A DNA stretch of 64,000 nucleotides from assembly GCA_025766275.1 (NCBI GenBank), contig JAFKAC010000018.1, positions 62,001 through 126,000 on the forward strand. The letters are read 5' to 3'. Both the position numbers and the translations under genes were made by a program. Shown here one piece after another: positions 36,912-48,238 of the stretch; the stretch's first letter is position 1, and each line of letters opens with the position of its first letter. Source of the DNA: Lactarius indigo (lineage: Eukaryota > Basidiomycota > Agaricomycetes > Russulales > Russulaceae). The notes beneath the pieces were generated by a model. That model saw nothing but the letters and a program-made list of their open reading frames with translations, was not told the origin of the DNA and ran no database searches.

Positions 36912-37816
36912 TCATCCCATTTTTTTTACATGTACCGAACTAAACAGCGGTTCTATAGACCATTCCTGAAGGGGTTGCTCGCCTATGTCTTGCATAAACT
37001 CGGAGTTGGGAAGCGACTCCGACGCGCCAGTCTCGCTCAGGCCAGGCAGGATTGTCCTGCCGTCTCCGCCTGTACACTCCAAGGAAACCACAGTGTTGGC
37101 GGCGACGGCGGCGCTGCGTCATGTTAAATATCAGTATCTCGCGTCCAAGATCTCAGAGGGGATATTCCTAAGTGCACCAGATACACAGAGTACACATTCA
37201 CATGGGAGTCCGGGGGATGGCAATGCTTCCCCGCCGCCGGAGTCCATGACTGTTACGGTCTCTGCAACAGCGGCTAAATTAAATTCCTGGTCCAGTCGGA
37301 CAGGATGGCAGAACGCTGTGTCGTCGGAGCTCGGGTCCTGATCCGTCCGCTCGGACCCGGACTCGAAATTGGCGCCCCGCACCGTGAAAGCGCGAGTGCA
37401 TGCACGAGAGCCACGGACTTGCACTTTCACGGGCAGTTCGTGTAGAGTGACGTTCGAGGGCGACCAAGGGTTCAGCTCGTATGAGCCCGTCAGAGCTGCT
37501 TCGTCACCTGCGAGTCGGATATGGCGGGCGCGGCGACGGCTGAACCATCCACCTACTGTGGCGGGCGCGAGTCCGCGGTGCTGGGCCCACTTCTGGCGTG
37601 AGCCGGGGGTTGGGATGCGCTGGTCCCGATTCCAGATGACATGCAAGTCGCGCAGGTCTTGTTCGGTGAGGCATGTCCGAAGGACGACTGGGGCCGCACC
37701 AACCCGTGCGGACCCTACAAATACCTAAGCTACCGATACAAGGAGGGCTAGAGTCAGAGGTCATTACTCTTCCCGATATTGAGAGACCCGCCCCTAGGTT
37801 TCTCACACTTCGGCAT
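36912..37816 (-). CDS. Homeodomain-like protein (model partly uncertain)
   Basis: Exon 37768-37816 (ATG 37814-37816) joins through a 53-nt intron (37715-37767, GTAATG...TTTGTAG) in correct phase to a long exon starting at 37714. That exon encodes LTEQDLRDLHVIW, RIPTPGSRQKWA and VGGWFSRRRARH, the helix pattern of a fungal homeodomain with a W-F-x-R-R-R recognition helix. An acidic/Ser tail follows. The frame stops at 37131 unless spliced; a further coding-looking exon (36912-37113, ending ...KKMG) starts right after a GACGCAG acceptor, but no donor with matching phase was found. It is probably a DNA-binding regulator; mating-type or developmental roles are guesses. Confidence 0.55.
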
Positions 37817-38270
37817 GGGGATCGAGGTGGATATATGCGGGGATACGTTCGTTGAGGAGAACAAAAAAAAATGACTACAGAACATAGGATCAGCTCCGAG
37901 GACCAGGTTGTACCCCAGGCTAGACGAAAACTGCAGATGCCAGCGGCGCTGTCACTTCCAGTCGTTAGAACAGAAGTGTACAGACCCAGGGTCCAGGACT
38001 TGCGTGAGGCCACGAGGAAAAAAAAAAAAACAGCAGAGACAGAGAAGAACAACTTTGTATCAAATAAAAGAGAAAAAGAAGATTTTCGACCGGAGCAGGG
38101 GCAAGAGAGAGACTTGTATGGGAGACGGTGGGAGACGGAGGGAAAGGGCTCGGGAGACGTGATACACGGGTGTCACGAAAACACGTGAATGTGTGACATC
38201 AATTCATCTGGCGCTCGCGCATCCGGGCCGTCGTCGCTCAGAGCTTCAGACAGCTTGACACGGTCATACT
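37817..38270. other. Region between divergent homeodomain-like and Rap1-like genes
   Basis: 454 bp between start codons on opposite strands, so likely a shared promoter region. It contains A-rich runs (37865-37871, 38020-38031). Confidence 0.5.
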
Positions 38271-40626
38271 ATGACTCATGCTCGTGCCACGAGTAGTAAC
38301 CCAACAGAACGTGATGAGGAGGGAAGCGATTCACAGGTAATAGGAGCCCTCAGTCTTTGGTCGCTACTGATCAAACTCACACTTTATGGGTCGACTATGA
38401 CATCGTTGGTTAGGATCAACTCTTTTCGCTCCCAGACGGCAAACCTGCACTGTTTCTTCTTCACGACTTCGACGACCCAAATTTGGTGGAGCGTATTACT
38501 GTAAGTTTCCACAGCGTTTACCTCTGTCAATGTCCTGTTCCATAATTTTCCGCCAGGACTACGGTGGACAAGTCACGAATGATGAGACCACCGCCGACGT
38601 AATCCTAACGAGAAGCCGAGATGTATACAGATCTTTGAAAGATAGATACGCGATATCAAGGAAGACGCACGTCCGCATATCGGGTTTCGTGGATAGGTGT
38701 ATCTATGCAGATCGGTTCGTGCTTGTACCCACCCCCGGGAAAGGGGTGCCTGGACGCATACCCGGAGCACGGTACGCACTCGAATAAACATACTTATCAA
38801 CACTACTCTCATGAACCAACGACCACCATAGTCGGACCGAATTCACCGAAGACGATGACGAACACCTGTGCCAATATATAGCCGAAATTTTACCTGAGAA
38901 GAACGAAGGAGGGCGCACGGGTCACTTCATATACACCGATTTGATGCGTCGTGTGAGTTCCGTTAAATTTCTGATCTATATCGTTCTCATTTCCGTTATA
39001 TTGCCCCTTTCAGGCAGACCAATTTGGGCAGTACACATGGGCGCAACGTCATACCAAAGATGCTTGGCGTGAGCGGTATCGCAAAAATTGGTATCGCTTA
39101 GATCAAAGAATCGCTGAAATCGTCGAGGAGAATCCTCCGGCGCCTGATGGAAAGGGTCTGTACAAGTTCAGGAGATTCGGGAAGTTTGATCAGGACGAAC
39201 TGGAGGGTGAGGAATTCATGTTGGATGCTGAGGAGGGTGCAGATTCGGCAACAGACAATGAGGATGGCCCGGTTCGGGCCAAGAGAGCGGGTTCTCAACC
39301 TCAAAAAGAAGAGGAGGAGGAGGACGGAGAAGAAGAATACCAACCAGAGGCTGGAGTAAACCCACGCACTCAGGACTCTTACCACAGAGAGGAAGATGAT
39401 CGAGAAGCGCAGGCTGTTGGACGCCCAACCCTGCGTAGTAAAGCGAGACAAAAGCGCTGGCCTTCGCAAGGCAAAACTCCTGCATCAAAGCGACGCAAAG
39501 CGGTTTGTTAACCATCCTCCTGTGTTTTTTTTTGTATTCACTCACTGAACGGAGCCAAGGCTGCGTGGGGACAAGCGATCCCCAGTCCCAATGACTTCGA
39601 TCCGACGTCACCAGGTCCGGACGGTGGCGACCAAGTCGGCCAAGAATCCGGTACCCCACCAGTCGATGCGGATGATCTTCCCATAACCGAACAACACAGT
39701 TTTCCAGCCGCACCTGAACCCGAGCCTGAAACCCGGAGAGTGATGAGGCAGACAGCTCGTCGAGTTCGGTCAGTCGCACCCCCGGTCCGTATCTCGCCGC
39801 GCCGAACCCGCGCGCGTTCACGCTCGGACACGGCAAATCTCCCGGAACCCACTCTAGCGCCGACGCGTCGACGCATCGCTTCAGGGGCAAAGGCGGTGGC
39901 TGCACCCTCGCCGCGCCGCTCGCGCCCGCGCCCGCGCCTAGGCTCCGTGGACTCACCCGAATTTGCGGCACGTGCCCTCGTAGCCATGGCAAAACCCAGA
40001 ACCGCGACATTGGAGGCCGTCCCCGAATCCGAGTCGCATGCCACCCATGACGAGTTCCAAGCGCACTCGGAGGACGAGGGTGACATGGAGGAGGTCGAGG
40101 AGAACTTGCACACTGAAGCTGGTCTCTCAGGCGGTGCGTCGTGGCTTCTCAGAGACGAACCCCGGAAACTTATGCTGACGACGGGGTACTACTGTGTTAG
40201 ACGACCCACACGTAGATTCTCGGGCTCGTAGCCTCAGCGCCGATGACCGGCAGACATCAGGGCGTCTGCGGAAAGCGAGGGGTGCACCCTCTGGTGCTGT
40301 AGGGTCTTGACGAAGATCAAGATGAGGAGGACGAGATTGAGGACTCTTCTGACGCTGAACTTCTTGCACGCGTCAAGAGGATGAGCACCCGTCCTCCACC
40401 CCCACCTCCGCCGAAGGCCAGGGCCAACCGGAACTCCAACAGGGGCGAGGAGTCGGACGAGCTATCCGCCGACGAGTTATTTCCGCCGCCGGGAACAAGC
40501 GCGCAAGCTGAGAAGAGCCGCCACAAGCAAGTGGTCAAGGGCGTGCCGTACGTCCCACCTCCAGGTACCCGCGCAGCGGTGATAATGGAGAAGGGGAAGG
40601 GGAAGGCTGGTCTGCGTCGCAAGTAA
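38271..40626 (+). CDS. Rap1-like telomere protein (BRCT plus Myb), about 700 aa
   Basis: Exons: 38271-38336, 38414-38500, 38557-38771, 38832-38952, 39014-39502, 39560-40133, then from 40201; the last exon ends TAA 40624-40626. Residues about 23-118 form a BRCT fold (LFSLPDGKPALFLL, YGGQVTNDETTADVIL, SGFVDRCIYADRFV). Residues about 123-195 are a Rap1-type Myb domain (FTEDDDEHLCQYI, GGRTGHFIYTDL, TWAQRHTKDAWRERYRKN), the order seen in fungal Rap1, which binds telomeric chromatin and silences nearby genes. A long acidic then Arg-rich disordered region follows (about 230-560). No clear RCT domain is visible at the end. The junction around 40201-40345 is unresolved: either an 11-nt exon or a very short 40-nt intron would fit. 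Confidence 0.75.
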
Positions 40627-41116
40627 CCGTCGTGTTGAACGTAGATCGCCCACTCGTTCCGCGCCACTTACTATGTCTACTTTATAAGTACATATATCAT
40701 TATTATTTTGCCAGTATAACGATTACGCATGTTCCATATTATTCGCCTTGGGGTCGTGGTTGTCGCTTTGGATTATGTTACTCATTACTTTAATGCTGGC
40801 AATCACCAGATCGATTATGTATATCTGCTATGGACTATGGACTCACACATGAGCGCTCTGAGCGAGTATCACCATAGGTAAGTGAGATGATACATGCTGC
40901 AATAGATTTCTTCTGGCTAAGTGTAGATCCGTTCGACTGCGCCACTTCCACCCCCGTCATTTAGCGACCCTGATATTGTTGGTCAATTGGTGACTGCACT
41001 GGTACAGCTTGCACAGTACTTCGGCCAACAGTGGATAAACTCTAAAATTAGTAAGAAAGATCATCGTCGATGTCATCAAGAGGAGCGAGTGCATACCGCT
41101 CGGAACTAAGTCCGAG
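40627..41116. other. Intergenic between convergent genes
   Basis: 3' flanks of the Rap1-like gene (+) and aquaglyceroporin (-). AT-rich; no gene. Confidence 0.55.
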
Positions 41117-42724
41117 TCAGACCTCGACTCGGAACGCGTGTCTTTCCCCGTGTGGTACATGTTCCTCGGGTATCGGCGGCTCTTCTCCTCGAACCGGAGA
41201 TCTATTCCTCCCCTGGACCTGGCGCGCACCAAAGGACGCTCTAGCACTTGCATTTCTAAAAACGAATGTCATTATAAGCTTGCTGTGAACAGAGAATGGG
41301 GAGTCTGAGAGCACTCACGGGCGGTTGATGAAGCTTTCCGGACCGCGGTAGATGAAGAGGTCGTACAACAAACCTGCGATGAGCCCGCCGCAGCACGACG
41401 CGATGATAGGCCCCCAGATCCAGTAGTGGTGACGAAATGTGAATACTAATAGCTAACAAGTCAGAACCGTCGAATACCAAGGTAGTGTCTCTGCACGGAC
41501 CTTGCGAGCCGTACCCAACCATCGCGGTCATTATTCGCGGTCCGAGGTCGCGTGCTGGATTGATTGCATAGCCTGCGAGTGCAGGTAACGAGCTATGTCA
41601 GCCCTAGTGTCGTTGCTGTGAAAAGACAACCCGTCTTGGTTGCGGCGATAGAACGTACCAGTCTGCATGCCAAAGGCTGCGCCGATGCCCAATATGACGA
41701 AAAAGATAGCCAGCGGGACGAGGCTAGGATGGAGGGCTGTGTTGTGCTTATCTGAAATGGCAAACACGACGAAGACGAGGATAAACGTCCCGATAAACTT
41801 CAAGTTTAAAGAGGACACGAGGCGCAAATTATGATCAACAGAGTAAATACGCTCCTAGTAGACAGGGCTTACTTCGTCGAAAAAGCAGTTGGCTAATGAC
41901 ACGTAGGCGAGCTGCTCAAAGACACTTTGTGAGAAGAGACAGATGGGGGAAAAATACGGTACAAACTGGGTAAGTCGAAAAGAGGCGGGCAGTCTTGAGC
42001 GTCCGCTGGCCGGCACCGCCTTCAAAGATGTCGATGCCTCCAGAATAGTTGGCAAAAACGATGAGAGCGCCAATCCACGCCCCGATGATCTGGCCGAGGA
42101 TGTAGGTGAATGCCTTGAACCATGGGAGCCCTCTGAAGATAGCCATACAGAGGGTCACCTGCAAATGAAACCCGATCTCAGAATCCGTACGGCGAGGTGC
42201 GCCGTGCATGAAAACGTACTGCAGGGTTTATGTGCCCACCCGTAACACCCCCAGAGACCCATACACCCAGAGCGGCGCCTTTAGAAGCGTTGGTCACGTA
42301 TTCAGCTTTGTCATGAGGGCGAGAAATATCCCATTGGGGGTATTACATACCGCAAGCCCCAGGCAACGTTGAAACCGAGATAACTTCCCTGTGGTGAAGG
42401 GGAGATATTGACATCCGCACTAAGCGCGAACTGGCAGTTTACGCCAGTTCCAACGAGGATGAGGATCATTGTGCCGAGAAGTTCTGCAGCGGGCTCCCTA
42501 ATATTCTCTCTAAGGCATCTTGTGTTAGCAGAAAAAAGTAATGTCGTGTAGGTGCACGCTGACCGTATTTTTGCCCATTGGTTTGGATATCGAGTGTAAG
42601 ACGTCGCTTGACTTGGGCAGGTCAGATCAAACGCGGTCCTTAGCCTTTCGTCCTTGTGACTCAGTGGGTAGTTCTCCATTCCTGCTAACCTCAGGACGTT
42701 CATCCAACTTTGCGGAAGAGCCAT
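41117..42724 (-). CDS. Aquaglyceroporin (MIP family), about 361 aa, 9 exons, one-nucleotide frame conflict
   Basis: Exons: 42564-42724, 42351-42509, 42220-42278, 41967-42158, 41873-41911, 41659-41797, 41501-41572, 41319-41445, 41117-41255. It encodes a six-span channel for glycerol and water: REPAAELLGTMILILVGTG (span 1), GGVTGGHINPAVTL (first NPA), YANY/IDIFEGG-like loop, FIGTFILVFVVFA, GYAINPARDLGPR (second NPA; the Asp after Arg marks glycerol facilitators), and a cytoplasmic tail. All junctions agree in phase except exon 2 to exon 3: donor GTATGT leaves two bases, acceptor CTAAAG needs one. Removing one of the two C at 42350-42351 would restore the frame. The total is 1,087 nt (362 codons plus one). 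This is either a sequence error or a real frameshift. If the last intron is not used, translation stops at 41315. Confidence 0.85.
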
Positions 42725-43029
42725 CTCGGAAACCAGAAAGGCCTACGCATAGGTGAGGTGAAAGGTTTTGCACAGGTTAAAGTGTGGGCCAGCGTCAATA
42801 CTATACTAAGGTTCTGTGAATTTGACGAATTTGACGAATTTGCTGAATTTGATTTAATGAATTTGACGAATTTGTATTCGGGCCTTTACAGTCAATCTGG
42901 GCCATCACTGCATGGCGGCTGAGCGCCGTGTTTTCCTTACCACTCGTCAGGATGAACCCCGTAAATTTGCCAAAGCCGACGCCTGCTTGGGCCCTGTCAT
43001 TTCCAGAACCCCGCTCACACCCACTCAGC
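42725..43029. promoter_or_regulatory. Divergent promoter region between aquaglyceroporin and rhodanese phosphatase
   Basis: 305 bp between opposite start codons. It contains the GAATTTGAC repeat cluster described separately, which could bind a regulator of one or both genes (inference). Confidence 0.45.
42818..42874 (+). repeat. GAATTTGAC 9-bp tandem repeat
   Basis: Units at 42818, 42827, 42836 (GAATTTGCT), 42845 (GAATTTGAT), then after TTAAT at 42859 (GAATTTGAC) and a partial at 42868. Lies midway between two divergent genes. Confidence 0.85.
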
Positions 43030-43485
43030 ATGTCGCCAGACGAACTTCACAAGTTGCTCACCACGAAGATCCTCCGCCGCCGACTTCATAGTCGTCGACG
43101 TGCGACGCACAGATATAGACGTGTGTCTATTCCCGTGCTCCGTCAAGTCTACAGAGTGTCTCATATATGTTGTGACGATGCATCGCGCCAGGCTATGATC
43201 ACTGGTGCCATTAACCTGCCAGCACAGACGTTTTACCCCCTGCTTCCGACGCTGGCTTCTATATTGGGGAAGTTTCCAATCGTCGTTTTTCATTGTTCTT
43301 CATCACTGGGACGAGCCCCACGCTGTGCGGGATGGCTTCAAGATAGGCTCCCGCCGGACTCGGAGTGCAAAATTTTCATCCTCGAAGGTGGAATGAAAGC
43401 GTGGCGTGAGCGCTTCGGAGAGGGTGCACAGATGATAGTAGAGATGCCGGTTGAGGAGGGAGAAGACATCGGGACGAGGAAATGA
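43030..43485 (+). CDS. Rhodanese/Cdc25-like phosphatase with a one-nucleotide frame break
   Basis: ATG 43030 begins MSPDELHKLL, the usual start of small fungal rhodanese phosphatases (Ych1/Acr2/Ibp1 type). The next block, ADFIVVDVRRTDID (43079-43120), is in the +1 frame relative to that start, so one base too many lies in the CTCCGCCGCC run near 43070-43081. A 71-nt intron (43121-43191, GTGTGT...GCCAG) then joins in phase to ITGAINLPAQTFY, the active-site loop HCSSSLGR (CX5R), and ILEGGMKAWRERFGE. The Cys-X5-Arg loop supports phosphatase or arsenate-reductase activity; the substrate is unknown. The model is 385 nt, 128 codons plus one. Either a sequence error or a young pseudogene. Confidence 0.7.
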   Translation: MSPDELHKLLTTKILRRRLHSRRRATHRYRRVSIPVLRQVYRVSHICCDDASRQAMITGAINLPAQTFYPLLPTLASILGKFPIVVFHCSSSLGRAPRCAGWLQDRLPPDSECKIFILEGGMKAWRERFGEGAQMIVEMPVEEGEDIGTRK

Positions 43486-43669
43486 GAATCAGGGCGGGCC
43501 TTTGGGTGCTGCGTAGGGGGGTTTTGATAAGAGCGTGGGAGATACGTTCTCAGTCTTTTGAGAGAAAAGACTGATTGTTTGGACCTGACAGGAATGCGGA
43601 TACATTGGCATGGTTTAGAAAGATGGTATAAGGTATACAGTAGAAAACGGAGCTTACTAGCAGCCATTT

Positions 43670-43968
43670 GGGACAACAAGTACTGTAATACGAATTTGAT
43701 ACGCGAGACGGCACAGATGATTGCTTGGACGATCGCGTCCTTTCTCCGATGCTCTGCCTCCGCCTTTAGGCAGGAGAAACTCGCTGGCGCAGGTAAGTTC
43801 ATACCCCATGACCAATGGCTCCGATGCTGGCTCGACAGCATTGTCATCCAGGGTGGTATTGACGCAACCCGCCGCGCGAGACGCTTCGCCGCCATCGCTT
43901 CCCCTGCCAATGGGTCCGAGTCAAGGTGGAGGAGTCGATGTGAACCATAACGCTCATGCCCTCAAGCC
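43670..43968 (+). pseudogene. Decayed fragment of an SRPK C-terminal exon
   Basis: Compared with the SRPK last exon (13465-13988, minus), this plus-strand segment keeps, in order, ACAAGTAC, a [16 protein letters not shown] block (here RETAQMIAWTIASFL), an EKRAGAGEL-like block (QEKLAGAGK), WLDGVVVQG (here WLDSIVIQG), and the GTNGATGTG...GCCCTCAAGCC tail. Small insertions that look like local duplications disrupt the match, and there is no upstream kinase core nearby. It is a dead partial copy of this or a paralogous SRPK. Confidence 0.7.
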
Positions 43969-46453
43969 AATAGGGGTGACGAGCATCTTTCATCCGCGGG
44001 GGCATGGACATGTTGTTAGTTCTATGAATTGGGTCACCACATTGTAATTGATGCCGTCAAGTTTTTGCCATTGGCCGTGTGCTGCCGCGGCATCATGGCA
44101 AACTCTGTGGTGTTGACACTCCGTGAAACTCATGTCCTCCGAATCGTACCACTTTGTAGTATTGTTACAGTTTTGCTACCTTGTGCTCAAATGGTCTACT
44201 GCCGCTTTCTTCTTCCCTTGGTCGTATGAGACTTTTCCCGGGCCCTGGGTTGCGGAGAGATACTCTAGAACCTCAAAGAAGCGGGAGGTCGCTCTCAGGT
44301 TCGTTACATGCCAGTGCGCGCGCACGGGCTCGCGCAACATGTGGCGTTCCAGCACGAGGCGATAGGTAACGGTTTTAATCAAGACCACTACTGTACAGTA
44401 TCTATCGAGTATTACATATAATCAGCGGCGTAGCCTCAAGACCTGACTTCATCGACCTCGCTCTCGTCAGCGTCAGCGAGCTCACATTGCTCCCTATTAA
44501 CAGCAAGGACACTCTCGGCGCCGGAACCAATGGCGGCGGTGGCGGAGTGACGGGACGCGGGCGCGAAGCCGCGGCACCAGACGACTGCTCGCGCCTGCGG
44601 CGAGCGCAACTAGTACATAAATACAAAATGGATGACGGAAGAGACACGTACCATTACCGTCAGGCCGAGGGATGCAGGGGCGGCCCGCGGCTTCACATTG
44701 CCAACAAAATATGAGGGGGAAACCCCGACACGCGGTGCGCAACCGACCTTTTTGCGCGTGCAGTACTCATTCTAATATGACGTTAGGAAGAGTACGATCG
44801 GACGCGTCAGTGGGAGAACGTATTTGTACGTAGTTTGGAATGGTCTTGGTGTCCATCAACTCGTCAGCTCGAGCGCATTCGAGACCGGCGCGAGGTGTAG
44901 GGGCATATATCTATGGGACCGACGGGTCAGAAACTCGTATGCAAGTAAACGATACACACTACGCGATCAGTGGAGGCTGCCACTGCGGCCTGGCGAACAG
45001 GACGTAATGTGACCTCAGGGGTTCGCAATGATAGTGGGCGAAGACGACGGAACAGAGCGCCCCGACTTGGTAGGAATGAGCATGGCGGTCTACGATGAGG
45101 GAGGAGAGTCCGTGACGGGTGTCGAGTGGACGCGGTGAGGATCTTGGCTTTCCATGAACACACTGTCGCGGTGTTTGTCGTACTCATTGAACCTCTTTGA
45201 CACTGCGTACGTACTCGCCGAGGAGAAAGCATAGCGCCTGGGATAGGGCAGTTGCTGTCGACGCGACCTAGAGTAGCCTCTCCTCCATTCCGGCGACGAG
45301 CAGTAGTGCTCGGTCTACGCCACTGTCGCGTACTGCAATAGGTCAGCGTGTACTACGTCCTCGATAAACGTGGCTACGAGCGGGTCAGCGTACGCGTCGA
45401 TACCGGCATTGGCACCGAACGAAGCAACCAAAACCAAACCAAAATCTGCAAAGAAACTAGCACATGTCAAATGAGGAGCGACGTGCCAGTACGTCGGAAA
45501 ATGACTTCACCCACTCCTCGGCGGCGGCGGTATCGGCGGGGAGCTCGGTCAGGGAGGGGCGCAGGCCTAGCAAAGAATTGCAGGCAACTTTGTATGTGAG
45601 CTGCCGAGGCCGAGAGAGTCCATGGCGGATAGTGTACGTAAGTACTTGTAGTAGCAGGAAATTCTGCATGAGATCCGCGATCGCGTGGAAAAATAAGTCC
45701 CGGCAACTTCCTTTGGCAACTTCCTTTTCTTCTCCATCTCAACCTACTTGCTTACTACGACGTGGAACTTCATCTTCGTGCCAGCGGTATAAAAGCGAAC
45801 TAGGCCGAAGAGCGACCTGATAAATACTCCATCTATATCCCACATGCATTTAGTCGGCGTCCGAGTCGTCTGCAGAGTTTCGTAGCTGTAAGCTTCGAAT
45901 CATTCGCGAGGAGGACCTGCAGCTCATCCTGCTGTCGATTTGTTTGCTAGGGAGTTCGACCCGTCACTCCTTGTGGTGGTACGTAACATTGCGGCGTCGA
46001 AGAAGTGTGCTACGGCTTAACCCGAGTTTCAATGAGCCAACTAGAAGACAGGTCAAGCCGTACCATCAGAAATGGTGGATCCGTGGCTCTAGCCCCCTCT
46101 CCCCCCTTTTTTTTAGCCATTGATTTATATGCATCCTTGTCGGACTAGGGCTTGGAAGTTCAGGGATCAGCGGTTTGGGTGTTGACTCGCGTCTGTGCGG
46201 TACCCATTTGGTACTTCACAAGCTTTGATCAACTCCGAGGTTCACAAGCGCGTTTCTGTGTTGGTCGTGTCAACGTCCGCGGTGAGAAGGGTTTTTTTTT
46301 TTTTTTTTTCCTTTTTTCTTTTATTCCCCCTCTTAAAAGTGCAGAATCCTGCTTATTGACCTCCGGTTCTGACCTCTGCCCTGTCTTGCTTTTGTTTTCG
46401 CTGTTTTTCACCGACCACCAGCACAGCAAGCAGTGACCACCACCACTACCTTA
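43969..46453. other. Mostly non-coding; one coding-looking patch at 44430-44740
   Basis: Around 44530-44740 the minus strand has a Cys-containing piece (CWQCEAAGRPC) followed by a good donor GTACGT (about 44666) and an acceptor GCCGCAG (about 44605), reminiscent of a zinc-cluster fragment; a plus-strand frame over the same DNA is also open. Neither can be assigned. Poly-T at 46292-46309 precedes the transporter gene. Confidence 0.35.
46292..46309 (+). repeat. Poly-T tract upstream of the transporter gene
   Basis: 18 consecutive T, about 145 bp before the ATG at 46454. Poly(dT) tracts are common nucleosome-excluding promoter elements in fungi. Confidence 0.7.
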
Positions 46454-48238
46454 ATGTCGAACGTACAGTATCTTTCTTCTGACTTGACTTTCGAAAAACA
46501 GCCAACTGCCGAGGAACCCACTCCCCCCATCCCTGGCGATCCGACTGTCACTCACCCAGAGATCGACTCTCCATCTGTGGGCGCCCTTTGTCGCAGCTTC
46601 TGGAAGCGTTTCGCGAGCATATGGACAAAGCGTTTCTTTCTATCCCTGCTAGCTGGTCAAATCGTCTCGCTGTGCATAACATGCACTAGCGTCGCCACTG
46701 AGGAATTAACATCCCGCAACTGGACTTTACCTACAACGCAGACCCTCTTCCTGTGCCCTCCCTTTCATCGACCTGTTAATTATTCTCTCTGACGTGTCTA
46801 TGCACAGGTACCTCTCCCTTTTCGTGACCTACACACCTTACACGATCTACCGGTGTACGTTCTCTACTCGCTATATAATGCAGAAATGGTCCTTATGCCA
46901 AGCTACAGATGGTTTTGGTGGCTGGCTGAAGGTCATTTATGAGGGTGGCTGGAAATGTACATCCACGTACTTTGAAATTGATTTAGACGCCTTGCTCACG
47001 CCCAGCAGACATAATTTTGGCGGCCTGTGACGTCGAGGGAAACTTTCTTGTCGTAAAGGTCAGCCCGCTCTCCACAATTTTCCTGGTGTTGACCCATAAA
47101 TATAGGCCTACCAATACACAGACCTTCTTTCCTGCATGCTCTTAGAGGCGTGAGTTCTGATTCGTGGAGCTTGCGTAATCCTAAAACGACTTCCTTTAGA
47201 TGGGCGATACCCGTTTGCATGTTCTTTTCGTACGTGTTCATGCGGACGCGCTTCCACTGGACCCAGATTCTTGTACGTTTCTCGCTCCGATTCGAACACG
47301 ACCCCTCATAACTGTTGCAGGGCATCATGATCTGTGTGATAGGCTTATGTCTTCTCGTAGTATCTGACCAGATCACAAACAAGAACTGGACGGCGCTTGA
47401 CAGGGGCAAAGGCGACGCCTTCATGATCATAGGCGCGACGCTCTACGGCTTTAGTGCGTCCTGTACGGTAACTGTCAGTCGCGAAACTGACAAAAAGCTT
47501 GAAGCAAACGCAACTGAGGAGTTTCTTGTACGTCGATCACCGCTATATGAGGTCCTGGGCCAGCTCGGCATGTGGGGAGTGATCATCGACGGCGTTCAAG
47601 CCTCATTCCTCGAACACAAGAAGATGAGGGAGTCCACGTGGAACGGTGCCAATCGTCTGTTGCCCCATCTTCTTTTCGGAGTTTCGCGCTGACACTGGGC
47701 TATTCAGTTACACTACTGTTTGCTTACACAACAGGTACGCATTTCGTAGCCTGCACAGACAACATAAACCTTATTCTTGCTGTAGCGATGTTCGTCATGT
47801 ATACCGTCGCGCCATTGCTGTATCGTCTCGCTTCTTCTACGTACTACAATCTGAGCCTGCGCTCCGCCAATTTCTACGGTTTACTCTTCGGTGCGTCCCC
47901 AATTTCTAATTCAGATCGTGTCTGACCCGTACCATAGGCATTTTCCTCTTCGTGCGTTTCATTTTTGACTTTTGAGTTCACCGCTAACCTTAGTTCTGCC
48001 AGCACTACAAACCCTATTGGCTCTACTTCCCTTCTTTCGCAGTAGTAATCTCGGGGCTTATCGTCTACTTCTGTCATTCCACGCGTATGTCCCCTTTTTG
48101 ACAGCCATTCTGATACACCCTGACGGCATTACAGCTGAACAAGAGGGAAAGACTGATATCCGCGTCCCATCTTATGTCACACAACATGGGAAGGCAGTGA
48201 TAGAGGATAGCGAGGAACAAAGAGAGGGGGCTATATGA
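46454..48238 (+). CDS. SLC35F-type solute carrier (DMT superfamily), 391 aa, 13 exons
   Basis: Exons: 46454-46752, 46808-46854, 46909-46956, 47009-47058, 47106-47149, 47200-47272, 47321-47453, 47505-47654, 47708-47734, 47786-47890, 47938-47951, 48003-48084, 48135-48238. Introns 47-55 nt; sum 1,176 nt = 392 codons exactly, despite exons as small as 14 nt. After a 60-residue cytosolic N-terminus come about ten membrane spans: KRFFLSLLAGQIVSLCITCT, VEGNFLVVKAYQYTD, MLLEAWAIPVCMFFSYVF, GDAFMIIGATLYGF, NATEEFLVRRSPLYEVLGQLG, RLASSTYYNLSLRSANFYGLLFG, KPYWLYFPSFAVV. These are hallmarks of the SLC35F1/F2/F6 group. The substrate is not predictable from sequence. The tail is hydrophilic (GKTDIRVPSYV). 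Confidence 0.93.
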
